In this document: positions 32,204-44,610 of the stretch, piece after piece | Layout: the number at the start of each line of letters is the position of its first letter | Numbering within the stretch: position 1 is the first letter of the stretch | From: Apricaphanius iberus | Lineage: Eukaryota > Chordata > Actinopteri > Cyprinodontiformes > Aphaniidae | Assembly (NCBI GenBank): GCA_028564705.1 | Contig: JAPXFQ010001673.1 | Location: 77,501 to 141,500 of the forward strand | Reading direction: 5' to 3' | Length of the DNA: 64,000 nucleotides | Program-made: the position numbers and the translations under genes | The notes under the pieces: generated by a model | What the model saw: the letters and a program-made list of their open reading frames with translations, nothing else | Told to the model about the DNA's origin: nothing | Databases searched by the model: none

Positions 32204-32529
32204 AACTCCAGCATGTCTGAATTTTGTTTTTAAAATGTCATATATAATACCTATGATCATTGTGGTATTGTATATGATTACTACATTTTAGTAATTGGAC
32301 TCCAGGAAGGTTAATCACTACGTGAGAAACTATTGAGGATCCACTAGGATCATGTGCGCTCAGCTTATCTTCACCAGGTGGCGACGTGATGAGCGCGCAG
32401 TGAGTTATGATGCATCTCTGGGGGAAAAACAGGTAAATATTTACATACTTATCAGGTTTATGGCCATTAGAGTGTTAATTACTCTTAGTTTATATTGTGT
32501 GTGAATGAATTGTTTGTCAATAATAAACG
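32204..32529. other. No feature recognised
   Basis: Unassigned sequence between the small MITE and the GCGC-rich right part of the split element. Confidence 0.4.
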
Positions 32530-33160
32530 CGCTAAATTAAGACACGCTTTTCAGAAATGCCAAAATAGCCGGCGCAAACATTTTTATGCTTAGTTAATCA
32601 CACTGGACCTGGAACGCCTACTCCTTTGCCTGTTCTCCCAATATTTTGTGTCTTCTCACAAAAACACCCAGATTGCATATTCATCAAGGGCAAAAGCGCT
32701 AAATGGATTGCGTGCGTCCTGCTGCGGGTTTAATAGGCGCAATGAGCTCTGTGCCATGTTGATAGATCAGCCAGAGCCTGTTTTTGTGATGCTGTGCTGT
32801 TTTTGCACAGATTTTAACAAGCGCAAACCGTTGATAAATCAGGCCCATGATGTCTTATGCCATAAAAAACAACGTACTTAGCATTATTAATCTTAAAATG
32901 TGCATCTGAAGTATATTCAGATTGTACATAATAGTGTAAGTTAAAATCATGTATTATCAGGTATAAACTGGAATAAAAGTGAAAAATAAGTAGATTTGGG
33001 TAAGACTCTGAAGTACTTCCTTATGCATATGGATGTCTGCTAATTACTCAAATTCTGTGATTCAAGTGTGTTGATGCAGAGATGCATCTAAAAGTTGTTT
33101 GACACCAGTGTTGTACAGCGCTGTCGTGTTGACTAGTCGTTTGAGTTGCGTTTGGTACAG

Positions 33161-33430
33161 TGCTATGCAAAATTATTGATACCCCATTGAACCTTTTCAG
33201 TTTGTCACATCAGACATTGTAGTATGTTGCAAAGAAAGAATGAACAAGTTTCATTCTCTTGATGTGCAAAAGCGGTAAAGACCCTAAAAGAATTGCAGCA
33301 AAAGGAAATAACTTGAGTGGCTGACTACAATTTTCTCCCCAAAGTCTTCAAATTTTTAGTTTTAAGCAAATATTAACCACACTTGTTTTTTCCTCAACTT
33401 TCACAATCACACCCTACCTTGTGTTATTTG
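33161..33430. repeat. Tc1-type terminus
   Basis: CAGTGCTATGCAAAATTATTGATACCCC followed by TTGAACCTTTTCAGTTTGTCACATCAGACA is the outer end of a Tc1-type element; the mirror image ends lie at 46283-46515 and 49525-49763. No transposase follows. Confidence 0.55.
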
Positions 33431-33624
33431 ATGCATAACACGGTGCACTGATAAAAACAACCTGTAGGATTTACTTAAAAAAATTAATGTGAGTATTTGC
33501 ACTCAATTTTTCTATGTAAATTGTAATGCTGTGATATCAAGTACAACTTACTTGCCAATGCCAAGTAATATGTATTTAACTCTAAATGTAACATGTGTGA
33601 AGAAATTAAGTAAATGTTAATTAT

Positions 33625-33725
33625 ATTTAATTTACCTCTCACCCGTTGACAGCTGGAGATAGGCACCAGCCCCCCATGACCCATTAAGGATTAAGCGGTT
33701 AAGAAAATGGATGGATGGATGGATT
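33625..33725 (+). repeat. LINE 3' tail with ATGG units
   Basis: CTGGAGATAGGCACCAGCCC, then GACCCATTAAGGATTAAGCGG and tandem ATGG at 33709-33724: the 3' end of a fish LINE of the kind that ends in short tandem repeats. No coding part is attached. Confidence 0.55.
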
Positions 33726-33785
33726 ACCAGGCTGTATTGATTAAAAGTAATTAAGTACATTTAAGTGCCCAAGTTACAATACCAT

Positions 33786-33860
33786 ATGGTGGAGGCTGGA
33801 ATTGCACCAACAATTTCTGGATTCACAAGCCACTGTTCTACCACTGAGCTACAAGAACTC
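33786..33860 (-). mobile_element. SINE head remnant
   Basis: On the minus strand GTAGCTCAGTGGTAGAACAG is an A box and GGTGCAATTCCAGCC a weak B box. It is related to the SINE at 2616-2825 but more decayed. Confidence 0.5.
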
Positions 33861-34557
33861 TAAGAAACTAATGCTAATTTTGAATTAGTTAGTAATCCAT
33901 GCAACCCAGATCTGGAAATTTTTTTCATATATTCAATTATAATCTAATAAATCACTGAAACATTACATTATCAGCATTCAAGATTAAACTAAATACTCTT
34001 TGAACCACAACACATTTTTTAATCTACTGATTTACATATTAATTTGGTCAAGTGTTTTGGATATCTATATTCACTCTGACACATTTTTATTCCAGTGTTC
34101 TTTTTTTATTTCTTTTACCAGCAAGATATATCCCAAACCACTGAACAAGCTCTTGTAAAATAAAGTGCATGGATTAAAATGCACTTTGCTTTCCAGATAA
34201 AAATTTACTTTGTGTTTTTAGGTAAATTTCACTATAAAACATTAAATAGTATTTGTAAATATCTGATAAAATTTACTCTTTCTATTAAGTTAAGTTATTA
34301 CATGAATGCATTGTGTAAATGTTACTTTTGGTATTGTAGTTCCAACTCAAACTTGATTTTACAACATATAAATTACACGATTTAATTTAATAGATTTTAA
34401 TATACCACATAGTCATTATTTTCAGTGTGGGTAAAATGATTATGAAATAAAATATATATAAAAAACAAACAATCTAAACATTAAATGTGTAGTGGTTAAC
34501 TCTTCTTACTTCAGTGATAACTTTCTGTCACACAGATTAGTTCATTTTGAAAGGTAT
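33861..34557. other. No feature recognised, very AT-rich
   Basis: Long A/T runs and chance frames only. Confidence 0.5.
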
Positions 34558-34830
34558 TGTCACGTCGTGCTGCTGCAAGGAGCGACGAAGGACCCAGGCG
34601 CAGAAGCAGAGTTCCAGGTAAGGTGCTCTTTTATCGATGTACAGCAACAGAAGGCGAGACGAAACATACACAATGCACAACAATGATCCAGCGAGGACTG
34701 CAGCGCTCGCTGGATCTTAAAGAGGGGGAGACAAGGAGGAACAGGTGAAGACACTCAGGGAACACAGGTGCAAACAATGATTAGACAGACAGATGGGATG
34801 ATGAGAGTGAGTCGGTTGTGCAGCATGACA
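34558..34830 (-). mobile_element. Solo LTR (Gypsy-like)
   Basis: The 273-bp unit begins TGTCACGTCGTGC and ends GCAGCATGACA; on the minus strand it starts TGTCATGCTGC and ends GACGTGACA, so it has TGTCA/TGACA ends. The minus strand carries GATAAAAGAG (poly(A)-like) and CTGGGTCCTTCGTCGCTCC near its 3' end. The flanks GGTAT and GTTAT agree in 4 of 5 bases, a possible target duplication. No internal region is attached; a solo LTR left by recombination is the simplest reading. Confidence 0.6.
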
Positions 34831-35112
34831 GTTATAGAAAGACACAATTAGCAATATACAGTATAATACCCACGACACTGTATTATAAACAATTTATTTT
34901 CACACGATGTGTGTGCGGCCAATGTGCATCACTGCTACATAACTTATGCAGCTAAGATTTGATGTTGCAACAAGTAGCTAGCCAATAACAACAAAAGTGA
35001 ATTTAAAGCTTCATTATGCAGGTGCTTACCTCACTTCAACAAGCGAAATACTTGAAACTGAAAACGAACCTACGGCAACCGTTTGTGGGCAGTCCCAGAG
35101 TGTTGACATTAG
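34831..35112. other. No feature recognised
   Basis: Nothing supported. Confidence 0.4.
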
Positions 35113-36165
35113 AAGTGCTATATCATGCAAAATCATCTATTTGGAGATTTTAACCATGTTGTAAGGCAATTTTCTTATTTAATCCCCCTCCATTTCAAGC
35201 ATTTCTCAGTAATCCTCCTGAATCCTGCTTTCTCAGCAGCTGCTCCACCCTCGCTTGGTAAAGGACCGGCTCATGACATAGTGATGTTTTTCTTGTTAAA
35301 GCGTTAAACCAGGAAGTGCCCAACGTGTTAGCGCCGCCCCTGCGGAGTAAACGCACCCCCATCCTGGGTTCTGAGGTGGAAGTGGCCGCAGAAGCAAGAC
35401 ACTAAGTTCCACCCTTTTACAGGTTTGTGCGATGCGCGTTGATTGACAGTTGAAACAGCAGAAACTTGCATTCAATTGGATAAAAAAAATTTGGTGGTCA
35501 GTCTGAATTGCATAGGGGCCTATGGAGGAAGGAGGGAGTTAAGAAAAACAACAAATGTTGTGGAGCAGTAGCCTTTTATCATAGCACTGAATCCCACAGA
35601 ATTTTAAAGATATATTAAACTTTAATAAATAAATAAATTCTCCGGAATGCAGCTGTAATTGACTGGTGCAATTTATTATGTTTCTACTACTGTTAACGTT
35701 GCATTCTTCAGTTCGAAGAAAAAAGACTTAGGTTGTGACTAAATCATCATATACAGTAAGTGCTATTTGTCTCCTCTGCACTGGCTTTCTAATTTCCTGC
35801 CCGACTGTTGTTATGCTAATTGTGTAAGTGCTAGAGGGGCTAGTCAATGTGACACACAAACCTTGTCTCTGTGTAATATATCGGCTCTTCTCCGTCCTTA
35901 TTTATTAATACTGTAAATTTTGATTTGCTGCTATTAGACTGTTCGCTGCAGCCAGAGCAGGGCTCGAGGCTACGTCATGAAATGGGCGGCACTCACAGGG
36001 AGGAAGCCGCCCATTAGTAAAACCAAGCGTCTTAGTTGGGAGTTGAAGAATAACTCAAGAATATGACTTAAATATGAGAAATGAATACTATATAACATTT
36101 TATCACATGTGTGCCTATATCCCAGATGTTGAGAGGTGTAAAATAGCATGATATAGGAACTATAA
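35113..36165. mobile_element. Non-autonomous DNA element with CTATATCATGC ends
   Basis: AGTGCTATATCATGCAAAATC near 35115 and GTAAAATAGCATGATATAGGAAC near 36138 share the inverted core CTATATCATGC. The same end occurs at 1485-1516. The interior holds CG-containing blocks but no transposase. Confidence 0.4.
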
Positions 36166-36169
36166 ATTA

Positions 36170-38120
36170 TATAATGGCACAGGTAATGTACCTTGATCAG
36201 ACCTTTATGGGTTCCACACCCTTGATCTTATTTCACTTCCACTATTTAGAATCGAATTATATTTAAAAAAAAAAGGACATGCATACTTTAAAGAAATGGG
36301 AGAAAATGATTTTCCTCATAATTCCTCATATTTCCTTCTTCAGTCTCATTTGATACACGTTTTTCAGTACATTACATACAGGAAACTATGTGACAGCATC
36401 TTGTGTAAAATTATCTGATGGATTGAGCTTAGTCATTTAATTCCCAATCTGAATAATGCTTACACAAGCATGGGTTATGGTATGATAGACGTATCAAACT
36501 TAAATGGAATTTATGCTTTAACTGACTGAGTAACTGACTGACGCACATCACACATTCAGATTTATTTATATTTAGCTTGGAAAGCCACTCCTTTTATACT
36601 CCTGCAGACATATTTTTAGTTGTGACTTAAGATATGGACAGGATTCAGGTATTCATGCAGTGGTCTCATTCAGATCAAAACTCCGATAAGGACGGAATAG
36701 CAATAAGGTTTGCTGTTGCGTATCATTGATCACATTTCCAAACAACAGGCTTTTAAAATCAGGCTGGTACAGCTTCAGATAACTGTAAAGATTCTAGCTC
36801 CAAACAAAAGGAGTCTCCCTTAAAATCATGTTATGCAGGCATACTTCAATGATCAGAAGCTTCCTGTGTTTTTCTTTTCTTTTCTTTTTTTTACTCCAAA
36901 AGAAGCCCTCAGAGGAGCTTTTTGTATGTCACCAGGAAATGATGAATGGCAATGACACAAGACTTCCAGTAAACAAGGTCAGAGATACTGAAAATTCCTA
37001 CTGCTGGAATGTGAAACTGTCAGCATTTTGACCTATTTGGGGTTATCAGGTAGCTGAAGATACTAATCCAAATCATGAGTATAAAACAGAATGTCATCTG
37101 TCAGCTCAGTTGCTCAATTGTGAAGACAGGGTCAGAAGGATTGTTAGGGTCAGGAGGGAAACATGTACGCCACTTGGAGACAATAGGAGGATCTGTTGGA
37201 ATGAAAGCTTTATCTTCTTAGTTTGACTTGAAAAACACAGATGAAAGAGGTTTCCTGACCTAGGATAAATATCAAAAGCTCTCCAATCATTTCTCATATC
37301 ATATGTTTTGCTGGGAGTCCAGTATTCACAATCAAGAATGTAACTTATTTTTAAACTAGCATAACTTCGTAAAACCTTCTCAAAAATTCACGGCAAATTT
37401 CACTTAAACATTAGTGTATTTATCTTTTTTTGTTTTGTTGAGTTGATTTTATGCAATTTTATGAGTATATATTTTTAACATTGTTGAGTTAAATGAAGGC
37501 AACTGGACTTTTATTGTCTTGAAAATGTTTTGTGTCTCGTCTAAGAGTTTTTTTTATTTATAGAAAACGGAATGGGAGTTTCAGATTTATTTGCCTAAGG
37601 TTTATTTTTATAATTAACATGTAATTTAGCTATCAATAATATAATCTCCTGGATGACAGAATTTATACTGATTATTTTTTACAATCAGTTTAGTTGGACA
37701 ACCATATTTAAGTAAATGTGAAGTTGTGTAATATTTTTTATTAGATGTTGAACTGGGCTCCATGAGATGTTCAAAGCTTGTTATATTGTTTTGTAACCAA
37801 ATGCTACTTTAAATTTATGCACAACGTTCTCCCTGGCCTGTCTGATGTGTCCTTTGGTGTTCATAATTCTTATGTTCACTTACAGGGTAGTCCTAGCGTA
37901 TTTGGTGTTCTGGGCAATGAACACCCTGCCTGATGCCCCCCTAGGTCACCAACATTACTTTGGAGAAAACAAGTGCACTATTCACCATACAGGTAGCAGA
38001 GGGTGCTAGGTTATTCACCCTGTGACAAATCATTTTACCATAAACTAGCATAAAAAGATAATTCATGAAATTATTGCGTTGATTGTCTATGACACATGCT
38101 ATTTGTTTTCATGCATTTGA
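36170..38120. other. No gene recognised
   Basis: About 2 kb without a supported feature. Frames at 36828-37031 (plus) and 37106-37297 (minus) have no domain I recognise. Confidence 0.5.
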
Positions 38121-38159
38121 AAATCATCCATCCATCTATCCATCCATCATCTATGTCAC

Positions 38160-38405
38160 TTATCCTTGTAAGGTTACATTTTTCCTATTTTAGCTTCCAA
38201 TCATTGGCTCCCTGTTAAATCCAAAATGTTTTTTGATCCGCCTGCTTACATATAAAGTCCTTAATAATGAAACTCCATTATATGTCAAAGATCTGATTGG
38301 TCCATATATTCCTAAGAAAACTGGATTGGGTAATCGGGAGAATCGGAACGATAGGACTCTACGTCATGCCCTTCTACTTCTGGTCCATGTGTCTCCTACT
38401 GCCAA
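38160..38405 (+). pseudogene. L2-type LINE, C-terminal part
   Basis: Reading through frameshifts: SFQSLAPC-type text for HWLPVKSKM, then IRLLTYKVLNNETPLYVKDL and IGPYIPKKT. This is the post-reverse-transcriptase block of fish L2 elements. It is cut at about 38405 by unrelated sequence; the end of the gene seems to resume at 39480. Confidence 0.6.
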
Positions 38406-38905
38406 AAAAAAAAATTCAATGGATCGCTAAAAGTTATTTTCTGATCCCGTTTGAAATGCGTCAATGGATCGAACATATGATGTCCCTGAATTTTAAAGAC
38501 AAATTTTGATGCAGAGAAAATGCTGGTTTTCGAACAGCGGCAAAAGTTACTTTAGGTTTTGTGTGATAACACTTAGCAGACTAAAACTGCATAAGAAGGA
38601 GACAAATGGCTGCCTGGACGAAGGAATGAGCATTAAACTCGTAGAAAACCACTATAAATTTGATCATGTGGAAGGTGGCAGCTATGTGGGGGGAGAAACA
38701 GTCGGTGGAGTGAGAGCCAGCATGGAGGAGAGGCTCTACAAGAGCTCTCTGTGAGTGTTTTTTTATGCGATAGCTAATGCTAGCTGGCGTTAGCTCATAT
38801 GCAACTTCTGATTTCTAGGCATTTCAATTGCGAATCTTTATAATCAAATAAATCCCAACTCACTTGACGAACAAAGTCAAAAAGCACATGATTAGTTATC
38901 ATTTA

Positions 38906-38977
<72 letters not shown>

Positions 38978-39479
38978 ATTTTAATATGATGCTACGCCAC
39001 ATAACTGGGAAACTTTGTCTTGTAGCTCCTCAGAGTTGGAAGGTAAATCCACCATGAAGTAATACAAGTCCAGAGTGGGCAGGATAACTTATTGAGTGAA
39101 TACAAATTAATAATCATTATCAATGAAGAGCATGGTGTAGACCTGCTCCATATGAAAAGGGCTCTGCCAGCTGATTCAGCACTACATTACTAAAACTGAG
39201 GTGAATTCAAATTTGTCACATCTAATCAGGCTTTGTAAATTTTGGATATTTGAGCTGAGAATTATGACCATTTTTAAAGTGATTTGTTTTCAGAAGAAAA
39301 CAGGAGTCAGTAGTGATTATTGGATTTCTCTTGCCTGTATGGAACAAGCAGACATTAGTTTCAATATAACCACTTTCTATGTCCAAATGACAGTGTGACA
39401 CAAAGTCTGCATGTTTTGCCATCGAAAATATTTTAATTGATTAGTCAAATGTTCTTTTTCCCTCTTTTCACTTCACTCT
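38406..39479. other. Insertion in the L2 fragment; contents unassigned
   Basis: Apart from the (TA)n tract I see no feature. Position between two consecutive pieces of one L2 C-terminus suggests an inserted element or a rearrangement. Confidence 0.35.
38911..38975. repeat. (TA)n microsatellite
   Basis: About 32 uninterrupted TA units. Confidence 0.97.
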
Positions 39480-39712
39480 CAGACAGCAAGTTTACTGGTG
39501 GTTCCTAGGATTTTTAAAAGTAGAATGGGAGGCAGATCTTTTAGTTGTCATGCTCCTCTCCTGTTGAACCAGCTCCCAGTTTTAGTCTGTAGGTCAGTCA
39601 ATACCTTTACATGCACATCTAAATCTAGAAGTAATCGGACTAAGGACTTGCCCCCTGTTGAGAGCAGAGTCCCAGTTTACACGTCACTAAGAAATTGGAT
39701 TATTAAATGAAG
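39480..39712 (+). pseudogene. L2-type LINE, extreme C-terminus
   Basis: The plus strand reads LLVVPRIFKSRMGGRSFSCH, APLLLNQLPV, then FTCTSKSRSN. This is the usual end of L2 proteins (RSFSxxAPxLWNxLP...SFKSxLKTHLF), with changes. It belongs downstream of the 38160-38405 piece. Confidence 0.6.
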
Positions 39713-41600
39713 TACATTTGACTCACCGACGATAGATGGTGACATGCGCCCCTACTTGCTAGCATTCTATTGCTTAGACTTGAGTTGCACACAGACAGTA
39801 ACAGAGGCTGGCGGAACTGAAGCAGATGGAGTAAAAGCAGGATATGCACAATATCAACGCACCGATTAAATTAGACATAGGTAGACTCTAATTACTAATT
39901 ATGTGACTTAACATAGGAAGTTATTTGCATTGGATATTTTTGTAGGGGAATCAAGTGAACTTAAATACAGAACACACTTTTTAGAATAGTTTTTTGGATG
40001 TTTAGTTTTAAGCTAAATTGTAAAATGATGTATCTTTTTCCTATCAAATTACAATTATGTACTTATTTTTGGTCAATCCAATCAAATCCTACCAAAATAC
40101 ATTGATAACTGAAGTTATAATGGGAAGTGAAAAAGTATAAGGGTAATGAATATTTTTACATAACCCTCTTCAAGCAAATAACAGTGAAGCTCAGATAAAT
40201 GGGTCACCACAAAATACTTCTGATATTACCAAACACTTATTAAAATTCTATTTATGGAGACATTTGGAATTTATTAGAGACTTTAAATTAAGAAGAGGCT
40301 AAAGGATTAACATACTTTCACAATTGCTTGCATGACTCATGAGCAAATGAGTCTCTCTGATGTCGTCTTCCTCCTTTGTCCTTTTTGTTCTGATTTTAAA
40401 AGCCTGACATTGACAAATAAATAACCTCCTCTTGGGGTTTTCAGTGAGTCAGCAGAGCCTTTCATCATGCTGTGACGTGTTGGGGGCGTACAGACTTCTG
40501 AAACTGGATCTGAACTTAGAGAGAGAGAGAGCGAGACCAGCTCAGGTCTTTGACCCCTGAGCAGGCTCTGCATTTCCTCATCTCCCACAAGATGTGATCC
40601 AGGAGCGCTGGATTTTGAATGTTGCCAGGCCTCCTGGAAATCTGAGTAAAGTCACTGCTGTCCTCATGGTGCACCGTTAGGATGAGAGACACACATCACA
40701 AAAGACTTTGACAGATGCTAGTACTTGTTTTTATTCCCCCCCCCCCCCCTACTGCCTGTCTAGCTGTCTGTTTATATTTATTCCTTTTTACGGTAAAAGA
40801 ACGTGCTTATGATTAAGCAGCCAACCACAAACCCTTTTTACCGCTTTCATACCCCTTTACCGTGCCGCCCCTCATCGACCCTGTTTATTTTCCTCTTGTG
40901 GTTGCACATGTTTACAAGATGCAATGAAGCTGCTCTAAACTCATCAGCATGCTGACCTTTTGATTTACTCTAATTTGTTTTTCTGCATTTTGTTCATCTT
41001 GGAGATATATCCTCGGTGGTTGCCACTCTGCCACAGTGCTTCATAACTATGCACCATTCCTATGTATTGGTTGCACAATATGCACTAGAAAAATGCACAA
41101 CAAAATTACTTCTAAATTTGAGGATCCTCCTCAGCCTGAGAAAGTAAAGGGGTGCTTTATTGTTATGTACTGGGGATTTATTGTCTGCCCTCCAGCTACT
41201 CAAGCTGGTGTTTCATATTTAAGTATTAGCTTTAGATAGATAATATTAGATTTAGCCTGCTCAGTTCTCTTTAGCCTGTCAAAAAGTCGAGCTGCTTAAC
41301 AGTTGGGACAACTAAGAAATTACTGAGTAGCTACGCTCTTGCTGAACTGTGCCCATTAGCTTTAGTATTGTAATGTTGGCATTAGCATCCTCAGTAGAGC
41401 TCAGCCTGGGGAAAAGATGAGATGCCAGGTAAATTATTTTGCTGTGTGGTAAAGTAGTCTGAAAAGCATAATAATTGTCTAAAGGCATTAGCACTGGCAT
41501 TACAGTCTCTTTGCTTTTTCAATAAGTCTAAAAAAATCACAATAATTTGCTGTAGGTGTCAGCATTAGCTAGGGTAAGATTGATATTAGCACACTTAATT
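39713..41600. other. No gene recognised; poly-C tract
   Basis: A run of about 13 C lies at 40737-40749 and a short AG-rich tract near 40520. No supported gene. Confidence 0.45.
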
Positions 41601-41604
41601 CTGT

Positions 41605-42040
41605 TATGGTACGTTGATACCGGACGCTTTGTCTGCATCAAATTATGCTCACATAGCGACTAGTATGACGCTTACACATTTTTAGGCTGAAGCTTGCAAA
41701 GCGCATTGGCGGGCCTTTCTTTGACAGATGTTTTAAACACTTGCGGATGGTGGTTGGCTAGAAAACATTGACGTCGGGCAACGTCACTACAGACAGAAGC
41801 TCAGATTGGTTGTTGCACTGTCAAGAGCTTCAAAAGTTCCGCAAGCTGAACTTCTGAATTGCTGGCTTTTGCCGCTTGAAACGCAGGAAAAGTTTTAAAA
41901 GTTTACCTGGCCAATGCACACAAATCTCCGCAGAGACTCTGACACCCCTCTGAAGGCCTTAACTATAGACTTTACATGTAATCTTGCCGCTCTTGACATT
42001 GACGTTTGGGGCATTTTGAACTGTCGGTTTAATTAAGTAT
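41605..42040 (+). mobile_element. Harbinger derivative, family 2, copy A (no coding)
   Basis: The left part GACGCTTTGTCTGCATC and the right part CTTGCCGCTCTTGACATTGACGTTTGGGGC match the two ends of copy C at 48258-48882. The interior keeps only GAGCTTC..GTTCCGCAAGCTGAACTTC and CGCAGAGACTCTGAC. Confidence 0.6.
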
Positions 42041-42744
42041 CACACTAATCAGCTAAGCAACATATACTAACCAATTTATCAATTTAGCCTCATACTAACT
42101 ATTGAATATAACTGTTTCATGACATTACTGTTTGATTATTGTTTGATTATAATGCCCACTGATACTGTTCGATCATTTCTGTTATGCTACATATTATCTT
42201 CTGACTGTAAACTTTTGCAAATGTGAGGCAGAGGTCTTTTTCCCAGTACACAAGGTCAATCATGGCCTGTTCATGATGGGCAAAGAAACAGGGTGTCTAG
42301 CAATAAGTTTCAGTTGAAGCTGCATTAGATATTGAGCCTGGATAAGTTGGGTTAACCGATGATAGGATGCCTTTGTGAACTCCATCACTGTTACCAAACA
42401 AAATGAGCACTCAATCATATAGTAAAAAGTGAAACTTAACAGGAACTGGCTCGGATTTGCATCGAGCCATGCTGCTGTGCATCTCTCCTTATGCAAAAGT
42501 TGATTTTGGATTGCTCAAGTAATTTTTGATTTCATATAAAAGGTTAAACTTTTATAAAGCGTTTCCTCTTTCCAATTAATCACCCGGGAGGAATACTAGA
42601 TTCCTAACAGACGGCAACATTCAGATTGAGTAAAAGAGTAGATACTTAAAAGCTAATGTGCCAGCTGGTCATGACTTATGAAAGCAGACCCAAAAGTCAA
42701 CATATTTAACGAGGCAAAGCTTACTTGTTCCAGTGAGTTGTTTC
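42041..42744. other. No feature recognised
   Basis: Sequence between two Harbinger derivatives. Nothing supported. Confidence 0.4.
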
Positions 42745-43520
42745 TCTGATCATGCATTCACACCAACCCCATACGTCGGCGTCAGTTGTGGGGGGCAGTT
42801 ACAAGATTACATGTAAAGTCTATGTTCGAGTCCGTCAGAAGTCCGTCAAAGTCTCTGCGGTGCGCTGTGTACGTTGGTTCCGTCAACTTTACTTGTGTTT
42901 CATACGGCAACGCAAGCAATGCAGAAGTTCAGCAAGCTGAACGTTTGACGGAACCAATGCAGTTAACGCAGTGTGGCAACCAATCAGAGCGTCTCACTGT
43001 AGTGATGTCACTATACACGTATCTTGAATGAAGCGCGGGTCCAGTGAAAACATTTTCAACAAACGCAGATTTCAAAAATCAGAAATAACACATACCGAAG
43101 ACAGATGGACAGGCGCTCCTAAGGAGGAACAGAGCGCCTGTAGTTGGTGTCCTGATAGGAGATTTGAGCTCCGATGCAGCCCATGAGGTCGTAAAATTAG
43201 ACACAGGACAGATGGAAGTACCTCTGAAAGCGGACCTCATCAATAAGCAGCTGCTGGAGCAAAAGGTTAAACTCCCCAAACTCAGAAAGCATCTGAAGAA
43301 TGAGCGCTAATGCCCCGGATGTCAACGTTGTCTAGCTTTATCTAGCGAATAAACCCAAGCCACTCTCTTGATATAATCCACCATAGTTCAGAACGTGCGG
43401 CAACAGAGGAAGCCCCGCCCATGCGCTTTTTGTTCAGAAGCAGGCTATGGAAGCCAAAAAGTACATACGTCAAACTTCATCCATCGTATGCGTTGCCTGA
43501 CGCAGACCAACTGTATTGAG
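42745..43520 (-). mobile_element. Harbinger derivative, family 2, copy B, with transposase exon piece
   Basis: Related in reverse orientation to 48258-48882. On the minus strand, through one stop, the interior reads LLIDEVRFQRYFHLS, DLMGCIGAQISYQDTNY and RRSVPPEERLSICLRY: the N-terminal part of a PIF/Harbinger transposase (LLxxIGPxIxxQDTNxRxxIPPxERLxICLRY). The catalytic region is deleted. A stop separates FHLS from the rest. Confidence 0.7.
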
Positions 43521-43619
43521 TGAATACACCATAAGTAACCCAAGGTCACAGGATCCCACACAAAATCTTTGGTAGGTTATCCACAGGTTGATGACTCCAA
43601 CAAAGGATCACTTGGCTCC

Positions 43620-43970
43620 ATCCATTTACCGTTTCAGAAGAAATTTGTTGAATCCAGTAATTACTTTCAGTTCTCTCCGGTGAATGAATGACTGCTGCCA
43701 GAAGAAACAACGAGGGGCAGTTTTATATGACATTTTCAGCAAAAACAAGGTTTTTCTCAGCGATTCCGCCTGTCGTTTACACGAGAATGGTGTGTCGGGG
43801 GGCGAAAACGCAACCTGTTGACAACGGGTTACAGAATGGAAAATTTTGACGACATTGGTCAATTCGTCCACCTCAATTTGCGCTGAAAGAAGGGACGGAG
43901 TTTGGAGAGACGTTCCGGCTGCAGCTGGTGAACGCATTCTTGGGAAGTACCGGCTCACAGATGGCTTCTA
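43620..43970. repeat. Unassigned repeat-like block
   Basis: CAGCAAAAACAAGGTTTTTCTCAGCG and TCGTTTACACGAGAATGG with GAAAACGCAACC are words I associate with a fish DNA transposon end, but no family was fixed. The minus-strand 110-codon frame has no known domain. Confidence 0.3.
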
Positions 43971-44317
43971 GGCTTGGCTTGGACAATCCACAGAAAACCC
44001 TGGGACAGAGTTCAGACTGATCCCTTTGGCAGAGCCTATAGGATCAAAGTGAATGGGAGATGGATCGCTAGCAGAGATTTAATTTTTCCTCCTTCAAGCT
44101 CAACAGCTTAGTGGAAGAGGAAGACTGTGTCGTTATCTGACCTTATATAAGCTCGGCAGTGTCATCCAAGTTTGCCGCCGACCAACTAGCCAATGGGAGG
44201 CAGTTTGAGGTCACCAAATGGCTGATGACCCGGAGCAAGGGATGCTGGGAGACCATGTATTATATTCCGGACAAACCCAACACAGGCTAATTCCATTGGC
44301 TATATTTCCTAATAGTG

Positions 44318-44395
44318 TTTCTCAACCAGGGGTACGCTTACCCCTAGTGGTCCATGGTGGCATTGCAAGGGGTCATTGATAATAAAACAAATATT
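44318..44395. repeat. hAT-like repeat end
   Basis: GTTTCTCAACCAGGGGTACGC and TACCCCTAGTGGTCCATGGTGG resemble the end of a widespread hAT-type repeat. The other end was not found. Confidence 0.4.
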
Positions 44396-44534
44396 TTTTT
44401 TTAAATCCTCTGACATTTATAAAAATAAATTATTATTATTTTACTCAGATGTGATCGAGACCTTTATCTACCTTAACTAAAGAAGCCAACATGACCCTTT
44501 TCTCTTTCACAAGTGTAATTCATTGTAGAGGTGC

Positions 44535-44610
44535 TAGTGTTAAAATTAGAATATCATGAAAAGATAATTTATTTCAGTAATTGCATAAAAAAAGTGAAGC
44601 ATAATGCTAG
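44535..44610. repeat. DNA-transposon end fragment
   Basis: AAAATTAGAATATCATGAAAAG and ATTTATTTCAGTAATTGCAT is a familiar fish DNA-transposon end. Only about 75 bases are recognisable. Confidence 0.4.

Larger units (their letters stand above)
29798..32847. mobile_element. Putative Harbinger-like MITE split by later insertions
   Basis: GGGGCTGATTTATTAAG at 29798 and TTGATAAATCAGGCCC ending near 32847 form an inverted pair, and both neighbourhoods have the same GCGC-rich words (GTGTGGCGC, GGCGCAAAC, GCGCAAACC). Between them lie an L2 fragment (29893-31262) and the 237-bp Harbinger MITE (31964-32200). I infer one old element opened by later insertions. It could instead be two unrelated copies. 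Confidence 0.35.

Noticed and set aside
38911..38975. TA tract as a cruciform or origin
   Set aside because: A simple microsatellite explains it; nothing nearby supports a replication role.
43626..43958. 110-codon minus-strand frame
   Set aside because: Lies in sequence that looks like a DNA-transposon end; no domain recognised.
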